Positions 1 through 5,356 of a stretch of DNA of 8,085 bases are shown here, in pieces. Source of the DNA: JAVBNU01 sp031551265. GTDB taxonomy: Bacteria > Cyanobacteriota > Vampirovibrionia > Gastranaerophilales > Gastranaerophilaceae. A program made the position numbers and the translations under genes. Within the stretch, counting starts at the first letter, position 1. The number at the start of each line of letters is the position of its first letter. The notes under the pieces are model-generated. The model did no database searches. It saw nothing but the letters and a program-made list of their open reading frames with translations, and was not told the origin of the DNA. The stretch spans positions 1 through 8,085 of the forward strand of contig JAVBNU010000047.1 of NCBI GenBank assembly GCA_031551265.1. The letters run 5' to 3'.

Positions 1-366
<366 letters not shown>

Positions 367-498
367 AAAATTGCGCATCAGCGCAAAATTAGATGAATTG
401 CGCCTAGCTTAATATTTTATGCAGCTATCAGTGTATAATCCAATTGGATTATTACGCGTGAGATTGTCGCTTTTGATAAATCTCCGCGAACAATAATA
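367..498 (+). other. 23S-5S internal transcribed spacer
   Basis: This spacer of about 130 bp contains no tRNA cloverleaf that I can fold. It has a small hairpin at 371-386 (TTGCGC, loop ATCA, GCGCAA) just after the 23S end. It also has a perfect 18-nt palindrome at 435-452, ATAATCCAATTGGATTAT, which as RNA would give a 7-bp stem with an AATT loop. Such hairpins could be processing sites for RNase III or a similar enzyme, but that is inference. Confidence 0.7.
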
Positions 499-499
499 C

Positions 500-616
500 T
501 CTTGGTGACTAAGCGGTAGGAAACCACCCGTTCCCATCCCGAACACGGTCGTAAAGACTACTTGCAGTGACAATACTCGGCGGATGACCGCCCGGGAAGA
601 TAACCAGTTGCCAAGT
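500..616 (+). rRNA. rrf: 5S ribosomal RNA
   Basis: The segment has the 5S pattern: a 5' end CTTGGTGACTAAGCGGTAGG, the conserved loop block CCCATCCCGAACACGG at about 533-548, TACTCGGCGGATGACCGCC for helices IV and V, and a 3' end GTTGCCAAG. Helix I forms between CTTGGT (501-506) and GCCAAG (610-615). The length of about 117 nt is normal. Both ends are uncertain by a few bases. Confidence 0.95.
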
Positions 617-628
617 CCTAATTTTAAT

Positions 629-670
629 AAACGGAGTTGAACTCAGCAGAGTTTGACTCCGTTTGTTTTT
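629..670 (+). terminator. Intrinsic terminator of the rRNA operon
   Basis: A 16-bp stem pairs 629-644 with 649-664 around an AGCA loop. It is fully paired if two G-U wobbles in the middle are counted, and is followed by GTTTTT. It begins 12 bases after 5S. Its T-tract overlaps the TTG codon at 663 that would be an alternative start for the next reading frame, which argues against that upstream start. Confidence 0.93.
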
Positions 671-704
671 GTCTAAGTCTCACATAATTGAAAGGAATCA
701 CAAA

Positions 705-1217
705 ATGAGAGTAAATTTAAACACCAGCATCTACAGTGTTACAAACCGTCAAAATAGCTTTGGTTCTTATAATGATTCAAAGCCGACAGCAGGTTGGACA
801 TCGCCAGAAGTCGTATCAGATAGCTGTTGGTTTCATCATATCGGTACAAATGCTGAAAAAGGGCGTAAACTTTTTTCTGAGTATTTGGAAAAAAATGTAA
901 GAATGTATAATCCTAATAAAGATACAGTTTGCTTAGTTTCAGATACTGTATCAGGAATGAAACCTCGCCCAAAAGGAATAGACGGGGAATTGATAGAAAT
1001 AAAATTTATTAAACATGAACGTGGGCTCCCTCATGTAGGTCGTTCCGGTAAGCAAGTGATTGGTGCATATATAAGTCCAAATGACTCACCAGAGAGAATT
1101 TGCGCACAGCTTTTCGGAATGTTCCAAACTCTCTGTGAGCATGAAAAGTGCTCAGTTGACTATAAAGCTGAAAATAACACTTGGTATTCGTTACCGGGTA
1201 AAGAAAGCAGACACTAA
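705..1217 (+). CDS. Hypothetical small protein with SFG-type N-terminal tag (170 aa)
   Basis: I do not recognise this 170-residue protein. The ATG at 705 is chosen because a GAAAGGA ribosome binding site lies about 8 bases upstream, inside ACATAATTGAAAGGAAT (682-698), a 17-mer repeated before the next two genes. The frame stays open back to a TTG at 663, but that codon lies in the rRNA terminator. The N-terminus, MRVNLNTSIYS...RQNSFGSY, resembles the tag of the two following proteins (MR-I/V-N ... NQSFKG). The body looks soluble: there is no signal peptide or membrane segment, several Cys are scattered (Cys-Trp near 42, two in the last 35 residues), and it is rich in Lys and Glu. It starts 34 bases after the terminator, so its promoter is not obvious. 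The reading frame is intact and ends with TAA. A secreted, phage-like or stand-alone regulatory role is possible but unsupported. Confidence 0.75.
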   Translation: MRVNLNTSIYSVTNRQNSFGSYNDSKPTAGWTSPEVVSDSCWFHHIGTNAEKGRKLFSEYLEKNVRMYNPNKDTVCLVSDTVSGMKPRPKGIDGELIEIKFIKHERGLPHVGRSGKQVIGAYISPNDSPERICAQLFGMFQTLCEHEKCSVDYKAENNTWYSLPGKESRH

Positions 1218-1247
1218 TGTGGGGCAATAGACCACTGCTGCTTTTTC

Positions 1248-1268
1248 GGTGCGTGGGACGCACCCTAC
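1248..1268 (-). repeat. REP-like hairpin with GTAG foot (copy A)
   Basis: A perfect 7-bp palindrome GGTGCGT-GGG-ACGCACC (1248-1264) is followed by CTAC. Read on the minus strand this is GTAG plus hairpin, the layout of REP sequences associated with RAYT (REP-associated tyrosine) transposases. It lies between the first and second small genes. The same 17-mer occurs again at 2260-2276. Confidence 0.75.
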
Positions 1269-1279
1269 ACTACCCTAAA

Positions 1280-1354
1280 TAGTTATACATAATTGAAAGG
1301 AATATGTTATGCGTATTAATCCATTATCTAATTCAAATCAAAGCTTCAAAGGAA
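1280..1354 (+). repeat. 75-bp leader repeat, copy 1
   Basis: This block spans 29 bp upstream of the start codon, including the ribosome binding site, plus the first 15 codons and one further base of the second small gene. It matches 1687-1761 at 74 of 75 positions. The only change is T at 1320 against C at 1727, a synonymous third-base change in Asn4. Similarity stops abruptly on both sides. Confidence 0.95.
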
Positions 1355-1647
1355 TGATTACATTTTATCCTCTAAGTGTAGACGCCAAAAAAACAAATGC
1401 TGAAACACGAAATAATCACAGTGGTAACTTACTATGTCTTTCAACAGAGGGACTGAGTTTTGACGGCGCTGAAGGAGCAGCAGGTTCGACTTGGACCTAT
1501 CTGTATCATGGTCCGAATACTTATCTTTTAAACATGAATGTGCTTGATTTTAAAAAAATAATATATGATGATGCGGTCAACAGTTCAGCACCGGTTGAGA
1601 TTCGTGACAAAGAGATATACATAGAAAGACTTAACAAAACTGTCTAA
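1309..1647 (+). CDS. Hypothetical small protein with SFKG leader tag, member 1 (112 aa)
   Basis: I do not recognise this 112-residue protein. It begins MRINPLSNSNQSFKG, identical to the next gene's first 15 residues, then has an unrelated body. AAAGG about 8 bases upstream of the ATG at 1309 supports the start, and the upstream DNA is shared with the neighbour. The body has alternating hydrophobic and polar stretches suggesting beta strands, a Gly/Ala-rich turn (EGAAGS near 56), an aromatic stretch TWTYLYHGPNTYLL and a basic end. There are no clear membrane segments. The leader is polar and lacks the hydrophobic core of a Sec signal. It sits 91 bp after the first small gene and 68 bp before the third, all in one direction, with a REP-like hairpin in each gap. 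The tag could be a targeting or recognition sequence, or only a trace of recent duplication. Confidence 0.8.
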   Translation: MRINPLSNSNQSFKGMITFYPLSVDAKKTNAETRNNHSGNLLCLSTEGLSFDGAEGAAGSTWTYLYHGPNTYLLNMNVLDFKKIIYDDAVNSSAPVEIRDKEIYIERLNKTV

Positions 1648-1658
1648 ACTTTTGGATT

Positions 1659-1680
1659 GGTGGGCAATAGCCCACCCTAC
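1659..1680 (-). repeat. REP-like hairpin with GTAG foot (copy B)
   Basis: A perfect 7-bp stem GGTGGGC-AATA-GCCCACC (1659-1676) is followed by CTAC (1677-1680), so on the minus strand it reads GTAG plus hairpin. It starts 11 bases after the stop codon of the second small gene and ends 35 bases before the start of the third. There is no T-tract on the plus strand, so it is not a standard terminator. Confidence 0.78.
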
Positions 1681-1686
1681 GCCTAC

Positions 1687-1761
1687 TAGTTATACATAAT
1701 TGAAAGGAATATGTTATGCGTATTAACCCATTATCTAATTCAAATCAAAGCTTCAAAGGAA
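1687..1761 (+). repeat. 75-bp leader repeat, copy 2
   Basis: This is the second copy of the 75-bp block, offset by exactly 407 bp from copy 1. It covers the ribosome binding site and the first 15 codons of the third small gene, with one synonymous difference. The downstream coding sequences share nothing obvious. Confidence 0.95.
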
Positions 1762-2033
1762 CGTTAGTTATCCCAGTTGCTAAAAAGAACCCACTTGAAA
1801 AAACGCATGTAGTCTATACTACTGCTGATAATGTGGCTTTTCATCTTTATAAAGGTGATAAGGAATCTGATCCATTAGGACTCTCTGCACGTCTTAAAGT
1901 TGGCTCTGATGTATATCTTTTTTCCGATGATAAAGCACGAGCAGCAAGATTTCAGTTTCATAAGGCTCTTAACTGTTCTGACAGTTACGAACTTGACATG
2001 CCGGAAGCAACGTTATTGGAGGCCCCCCTGTAG
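1716..2033 (+). CDS. Hypothetical small protein with SFKG leader tag, member 2 (105 aa)
   Basis: I do not recognise this 105-residue protein. It shares the first 15 residues, MRINPLSNSNQSFKG, and 29 bp of upstream DNA with the preceding gene, and diverges immediately afterwards. The ATG at 1716 follows GAAAGG at a spacing of about 8. The body has probable short beta strands (TLVIPVAKK, THVVYTTADNVAFHLY, DVYLFSDD) and a charged helix-like stretch (DDKARAARFQFHKAL), with no membrane span or signal peptide. The end is odd: the last codons (EAPL) fall in a sudden GC-rich run, GAGGCCCCCCTGTAGG. The stop TAG is part of a GTAG at the edge of the repeat-rich region, so the native C-terminus may have been cut or replaced by repeat insertion. 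The true gene could once have been longer. Confidence 0.75.
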   Translation: MRINPLSNSNQSFKGTLVIPVAKKNPLEKTHVVYTTADNVAFHLYKGDKESDPLGLSARLKVGSDVYLFSDDKARAARFQFHKALNCSDSYELDMPEATLLEAPL

Positions 2034-2057
2034 GTGATGATGTTTCGCAAAGTCGAA

Positions 2058-2237
2058 GTAGGTTGGCTTTGACAAAACAAACTGCTGAGCCTTGGCGAAG
2101 CGAGTGAGCTTGGCTCCGTAGTTGACTATTGTTTGCTGGCGAGTAGCCTTGCAAACAAAGGAAACGTAGTGTTAGCCCAACAACATTAAGGCAAAAAGTC
2201 AAACCAAAAACTTGTTGGGGTAGAAACCCCAACCTAC
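2058..2237. mobile_element. Candidate 180-bp MITE/BIME-like composite repeat
   Basis: The unit starts GTAGGTTGG (2058-2066) and ends CCAACCTAC (2229-2237), a perfect 9-bp terminal inverted repeat. Nested inside are GTTGGCT (2062-2068) facing AGCCCAAC (2174-2181) with one bulge; GAGCC/GGCTC (2087-2091, 2112-2116) enclosing AAGC/GCTT; an 8-bp stem TTGTTTGC/GCAAACAA (2129-2136, 2151-2158) with an inner GGC/GCC; and the right-end hairpin at 2214-2233. It encodes no transposase and I see no clear target-site duplication. It could be a non-autonomous element mobilised in trans, a BIME-type pair of inverted REPs, or a structured RNA. Confidence 0.5.
2214..2237 (-). repeat. REP-like hairpin with GTAG foot (copy C)
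   Basis: A perfect 8-bp stem GTTGGGGT-AGAA-ACCCCAAC (2214-2233) is followed by CTAC (2234-2237). On the minus strand this is GTAG plus hairpin. It forms the right end of the 180-bp composite unit. Confidence 0.75.
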
Positions 2238-2259
2238 ATTCTGCATTCTAAATAATAAT

Positions 2260-2276
2260 GGTGCGTGGGACGCACC
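2260..2276 (-). repeat. REP-like hairpin (copy D, foot missing)
   Basis: GGTGCGTGGGACGCACC is an exact 17-base copy of the hairpin at 1248-1264. Here it is followed by TGCT instead of CTAC, so the GTAG foot is absent or mutated. Confidence 0.7.
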
Positions 2277-2302
2277 TGCTTCTACTGATATAAAAATTTT
2301 AT

Positions 2303-2334
2303 AGATGAGTTGGATGAAAACGTCCAAACCATCT
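2303..2334 (-). terminator. Possible weak terminator downstream of the GT9 gene
   Basis: AGATG (2303-2307) pairs with CATCT (2330-2334), and GGA with TCC inside, with mismatches or a bulge between. Read on the minus strand the hairpin is followed by ATAAAATTTTTATA. It lies about 47 bases beyond the stop of the minus-strand glycosyltransferase. The stem is imperfect and the T-tract is not immediate, so this is tentative. Confidence 0.35.
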
Positions 2335-2364
2335 TACATTTTACACTTGATTAAAATAGCAATT

Positions 2365-2384
2365 GTTGGGGCGACACACCCTAC
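2365..2384 (-). repeat. Degenerate REP-like sequence overlapping a stop codon (copy E)
   Basis: GTTGGGGCGACACACC is followed by CTAC (2381-2384). The left half resembles copy C and the right half resembles copies A and B, so the stem pairs poorly. On the minus strand the GTAG foot contains the TAG stop codon (2383-2381) of the glycosyltransferase gene. Confidence 0.5.
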
Positions 2385-3385
2385 ATTGTATCTTTATCAG
2401 TCATTTCCATAATATTTTCGAAGAGTTGTTCGGGTTCAACTAATTTATTCTCTAAATTTACGATTAGCCTGTTGTAATTCAAATCAGCCGGCCCCCATTT
2501 TTGGGCTATATTACGATAAAATATCGCAACAACGGGGGTACTCACGGCAACAGCTAAATGCAGGCAGGCTGTATCAACTGATATGAATTTCGAGCATTTT
2601 TCAATAAAGCATGCTGTCTGTTCAAAAGATGTTTGCCCGACCAAAGAGACAAAAGGCGCCTTACATTCTTTTTGCAAATTTTCGACATAAAAACAGACAT
2701 CGGAACCGCCGACTATGGCGACTTTATAGGAAGTTTTTTCATTAATTAATTCGATAAATCTTGCTACATCACTAACATTCATCGTTTTGAATTCATGAAA
2801 GCATGCCGGGCAAATGCCCAGAATTTTCTGACCGCACAAATTATTTTTTTCTATTAGTGAATTAGCAAATGTATTGTCCTCTTTGGAATAGCCATAGCAA
2901 GTTTTGAGATTTTCTTTGTAAATTCCTAACGGTTTTAGGCATCGCGCGTAGTGTTCGGCGACGGGAATATCTCCGATTTTTTCTTCTTCTGAATGAGGTA
3001 TTGTATCGGTCAAAATTAGCTTGCGACCTTGGCCGCTTCTGCCGATTCTTTTTGGAGTCAGCGAGCACAGTGATATAAAAGCGCTTCGGAAATGATTATC
3101 CAAAACAACCATCAAATCAAACTTGCCAATCAAAGATGTTCCGAACTTTATCATTTTAAAGAAATCATTTTTGCCTTTTATGCGCTCGTAAACATATCTG
3201 TGTGAGATTTCGGGAATACCTTTTGTGGCTGGCAGGCCTCTTGGTACAGTTATGACTGAGATTTCGGCATCAGGATACGCTTTTCGCAGCTGCGCAAAAA
3301 CACCCGTTGTATTAATCACATCGCCCAACGGTCCTAATATGGAAACTCCAATTTTTTTATATTCTTTCTTCTGATTAAAAAACAT
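2381..3385 (-). CDS. Glycosyltransferase family 9 (ADP-heptose:LPS heptosyltransferase-like)
   Basis: A 334-residue GT-B fold enzyme of the GT9 family, which transfers heptose or a similar sugar to the lipopolysaccharide inner core on the cytoplasmic face of the inner membrane. The N-terminal domain opens with KIGVSILGPLGDVINTTG (residues 11-28), the family's GD-containing loop, where Asp22 matches the proposed catalytic Asp of WaaC. The C-terminal nucleotide-sugar half has GICPACFHEFKTM (about 190-202) and ISVDTACLHLA (268-278) followed by TPVVAIF and KWGP, the counterpart of the usual DTGpmH block. The ATG at 3385 is preferred because it leaves a normal short lead before the first strand; a TTG at 3421 would add 12 residues. 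Neither has a clear Shine-Dalgarno sequence. The exact sugar and acceptor cannot be told. It stands alone, not in an LPS cluster, and its stop codon overlaps a REP-like repeat. Confidence 0.88.
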   Translation of the reverse strand: MFFNQKKEYKKIGVSILGPLGDVINTTGVFAQLRKAYPDAEISVITVPRGLPATKGIPEISHRYVYERIKGKNDFFKMIKFGTSLIGKFDLMVVLDNHFRSAFISLCSLTPKRIGRSGQGRKLILTDTIPHSEEEKIGDIPVAEHYARCLKPLGIYKENLKTCYGYSKEDNTFANSLIEKNNLCGQKILGICPACFHEFKTMNVSDVARFIELINEKTSYKVAIVGGSDVCFYVENLQKECKAPFVSLVGQTSFEQTACFIEKCSKFISVDTACLHLAVAVSTPVVAIFYRNIAQKWGPADLNYNRLIVNLENKLVEPEQLFENIMEMTDKDTM

Positions 3386-3430
3386 ATTATTTAGTATATA
3401 TATGGAATATTCAAAAAGCAATAATTTATG

Positions 3431-3440
3431 TATAATTATA
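3431..3440. promoter_or_regulatory. Palindromic TATAATTATA, possible bidirectional -10
   Basis: TATAATTATA is its own reverse complement and lies between two divergent genes, 21 bases before the plus-strand ATG at 3462 and 45 bases before the minus-strand ATG at 3385. It gives a perfect TATAAT on both strands. No convincing -35 box is visible on either side, and the surrounding DNA is very AT-rich, so the match could be chance. Confidence 0.4.
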
Positions 3441-3461
3441 AAAAATTAAAAGGAGTGAACT

Positions 3462-3806
3462 ATGAATACTTTATTGAGATGGCTGGCATACGCTCTTGCC
3501 ATAATATTAATCTCTTACATTATTCCGGGTATTGAAGTCTCAGGCTTTGGCTCAGCATTAATTGCGATAATTATTATCGGTTTAGTAAACGCGTTTATCA
3601 GGCCTATTGTCGATTTTATAACTTTGCCGATAAACATTTTGACGCTTGGCTTGTTCAGTTTGATAATAAACGCGTTATTACTTATGCTTGCAGGTTATTT
3701 GTCGCCGGGCTTTGAAGTCGAAGGATTTTGGAGCGCGTTTTTTGGCGCAATTTTGCTTGCGATACTCAGTGTGCCAATAAATATGATTGGCGGCAAAAGG
3801 GATTAA
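3462..3806 (+). CDS. Small four-helix membrane protein, PF04020 'phage holin family 4_2' type
   Basis: A 114-residue integral membrane protein with four hydrophobic segments at about 6-22, 29-46, 57-80 and 88-108. The family hallmarks are present: NAFIRPIVDFITLPINILTLG (43-63), then INALLL and GFEVEGFWSAFFGAILLAILS. Despite the database name, these proteins are widespread chromosomal genes, are not shown to be lytic holins, and have no settled function. The ATG at 3462 follows AAAAGGAG at a spacing of about 7. The gene is single, divergent from the glycosyltransferase and convergent with the min-lnt operon, which shares the terminator after it. No phage genes are nearby, which argues against a prophage origin. 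The basic end GGKRD suggests a cytoplasmic C-terminus. Confidence 0.88.
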   Translation: MNTLLRWLAYALAIILISYIIPGIEVSGFGSALIAIIIIGLVNAFIRPIVDFITLPINILTLGLFSLIINALLLMLAGYLSPGFEVEGFWSAFFGAILLAILSVPINMIGGKRD

Positions 3807-3812
3807 AGAAAA

Positions 3813-3837
3813 AAGCCGGCATTTCCCCTGCCGGCTT
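3813..3837 (-). terminator. Strong intrinsic terminator, mainly for the min-lnt operon
   Basis: A perfect 9-bp stem AAGCCGGCA/TGCCGGCTT surrounds a 7-base loop. On the minus strand it is followed by TTTTTCTTT and lies 25 bases past the lnt stop, the classic arrangement. On the plus strand it lies 6 bases after the small membrane protein gene, followed by the weaker GATAATTTTATAG, so it probably serves both converging genes. Confidence 0.92.
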
Positions 3838-3862
3838 GATAATTTTATAGTGTTTCCCCATA

Positions 3863-5329
3863 TTAAATTTTGTGAGTGTGCACAAGCTCGCGATAAGGCT
3901 TTGATTTGTATATAATTTTACCGTTTGGCGCAACTATATACGATCTACCTGTGTTCACCGCTGATATGACATAACGGCTGTTTTCTCTCGCGCGGAACAC
4001 GCTGTTAGCCATTAATTGCTCTTTGATTAGCATACTTTTGAACCATGCCGGATTACAAATAGTTACAAGATAATCCGCTCCCATGCGAACCTGTTTTGCT
4101 ATCAAGCCCGGGAAGATTACCTCATAGCATATGGACGGCGCTATTTTGCCGTGAACAGTGTCGACAACCTTAATTTCACGGCCACGTACAAATGGCTCAG
4201 GAATTAGCTTATCAAACAAGTTTGTCTCAATAAATTTAGGCAGCAAATATCTTGGCGTAAATTCGCCAAACGGCACGCGATATTGCTTGATGTACTGTGT
4301 CGCAACACCTCTATCAAATACATACGCTGCATTTGCCGGTCTTTTTATACCATATTCGTCTTTAGCATAATCAAACATGCCCATAATAACGGTTTTTCCT
4401 GTGCCGCCAATGTAATCGTGTACATATCTGACGAATCGTTTGTCATAGGCCTTGACTTGCTCATTAGAAGCAATTTCAGGATAAATAATTAACCCCGGAG
4501 GAGACTCATAAAGGAGTCTTATATAATGCCCTTTCCATGCTCCTTCATCACCTAGCTCATTCATGTTAGTGTTGGTTTGTATGATGGTAACTTTGAGCTC
4601 TTCACTTGGTAATTCTTCACTCATAGCATAAAAGCCATACGCAAATAAAACCGCAAAAATCATCACCACAACAGAAGCACGTTTCGGATATAGAACAAAT
4701 TTTTCTGTATTTTTATTTTTTTCAACCAAACAAAATGCGAGATAAACATTGACAAACACTATTAAAAATTCAAGCCCTGCACCTTTGATAAATTTAACTA
4801 TCTGAATAAGGTGTAAATACTTGTACTGTGAATATTCAATCATTGACCACGGGAATGCAAGCTCGCCCAAGGATAACAATTTGTTGGTAATTAAAACCCA
4901 AAAAATACCAAGCAAAATCGCTTTTGTTACGTTGTTAAAGCTGGCATTGAGAATAAATTTGGCAAGTATACCAAATAGTCCGAAAAACCATCCTGTATAA
5001 ATACTAAGGCAAATCAGTACAATCACTGAAATCATGTACGTCTGAAAAGTGCTCAAGCCGGCCCATTCCATTGTCCAAATATGGAAAATCCAAAAAATGG
5101 TCACCATATTAAAAAAGAAGCCGAATAAAAATGCAAGATTCATACTTTGTGCAATAGTCTTGCAACGACGCATACACAAAAACAGAGGAATCAGCACAAC
5201 CCATGCCAAAAATCCCACGCCATACCCCGGCATAGTAAGCCCGGCAATCATGCCGGAAAGTATCACAATTCCGGCTAATTGCTTGAACGTATATTCGTGG
5301 TTAGCAATTTTATTAATAATATCCATCAT
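3863..5329 (-). CDS. lnt: Apolipoprotein N-acyltransferase
   Basis: A 488-residue inner-membrane enzyme that adds the third acyl chain to the N-terminal cysteine of lipoproteins, the last step of lipoprotein maturation before Lol transport; E. coli Lnt is 512 residues. About 235 N-terminal residues form the multi-helix membrane part, including the family segment LGELAFPWSMIEYSQYKYLHLIQI (154-177). The nitrilase-type domain follows from about 245. The catalytic triad is visible: Glu285 in IIYPEIAS, Lys348 in YIKQYRVPFGEFTP and Cys401 in SICYEVIFPG; Glu356 in VPFGE is also kept. NPAWF (426-430) replaces the more usual NDAWF. The ATG at 5329 follows GAGGA at a spacing of 6; a second ATG is adjacent. 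It is the last gene of the min operon, 27 bp after minE, and is followed by a strong terminator. Confidence 0.96.
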   Translation of the reverse strand: MMDIINKIANHEYTFKQLAGIVILSGMIAGLTMPGYGVGFLAWVVLIPLFLCMRRCKTIAQSMNLAFLFGFFFNMVTIFWIFHIWTMEWAGLSTFQTYMISVIVLICLSIYTGWFFGLFGILAKFILNASFNNVTKAILLGIFWVLITNKLLSLGELAFPWSMIEYSQYKYLHLIQIVKFIKGAGLEFLIVFVNVYLAFCLVEKNKNTEKFVLYPKRASVVVMIFAVLFAYGFYAMSEELPSEELKVTIIQTNTNMNELGDEGAWKGHYIRLLYESPPGLIIYPEIASNEQVKAYDKRFVRYVHDYIGGTGKTVIMGMFDYAKDEYGIKRPANAAYVFDRGVATQYIKQYRVPFGEFTPRYLLPKFIETNLFDKLIPEPFVRGREIKVVDTVHGKIAPSICYEVIFPGLIAKQVRMGADYLVTICNPAWFKSMLIKEQLMANSVFRARENSRYVISAVNTGRSYIVAPNGKIIYKSKPYRELVHTHKI

Positions 5330-5356
5330 GTTCTATCCTCAAAAATCTAATATTAA

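Larger units (their letters stand above)
2034..2380. other. Noncoding, repeat-rich region
   Basis: I find no credible gene in these 347 bp. A minus-strand frame at 1969-2232 is open, but it runs through the palindromes and into the third small gene, so it is treated as a by-product of the repeats. Content from left to right: a short GC-rich edge; the 180-bp composite unit at 2058-2237; a second copy of the GGTGCGTGGGACGCACC hairpin (2260-2276); an imperfect hairpin at 2303-2334; and a degenerate REP-like sequence at 2365-2384 that runs into the stop codon of the next gene. Confidence 0.8.

Noticed and set aside
435..452. tRNA or regulatory operator in the 23S-5S spacer
   Set aside because: The palindrome is real, but no cloverleaf can be formed; it more likely marks rRNA processing or is incidental.
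653..688. Promoter for the first small gene (TTGACT with CATAAT)
   Set aside because: The spacing is 24 bp, too long, and the -35-like TTGACT is part of the terminator stem.
663..704. Longer form of the first small protein, starting at TTG 663
   Set aside because: It lies in the T-tract of the rRNA terminator and has no ribosome binding site; ATG 705 has the conserved upstream motif.
1009..1263. Open frame of 84 codons on the minus strand
   Set aside because: It is antisense to the first small gene, starts in a REP-like hairpin and has no good ribosome binding site.
1969..2232. Open frame of 87 codons on the minus strand
   Set aside because: It runs through the palindromic repeat unit and the antisense of a better gene, and its protein is low-information with no family resemblance.
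1248..2384. CRISPR array
   Set aside because: The repeats are short palindromes of different types with irregular spacing, not a uniform repeat-spacer pattern.
3462..3806. Prophage holin
   Set aside because: The family name suggests phage, but there are no endolysin, spanin or other phage genes nearby, and this family is mostly chromosomal.
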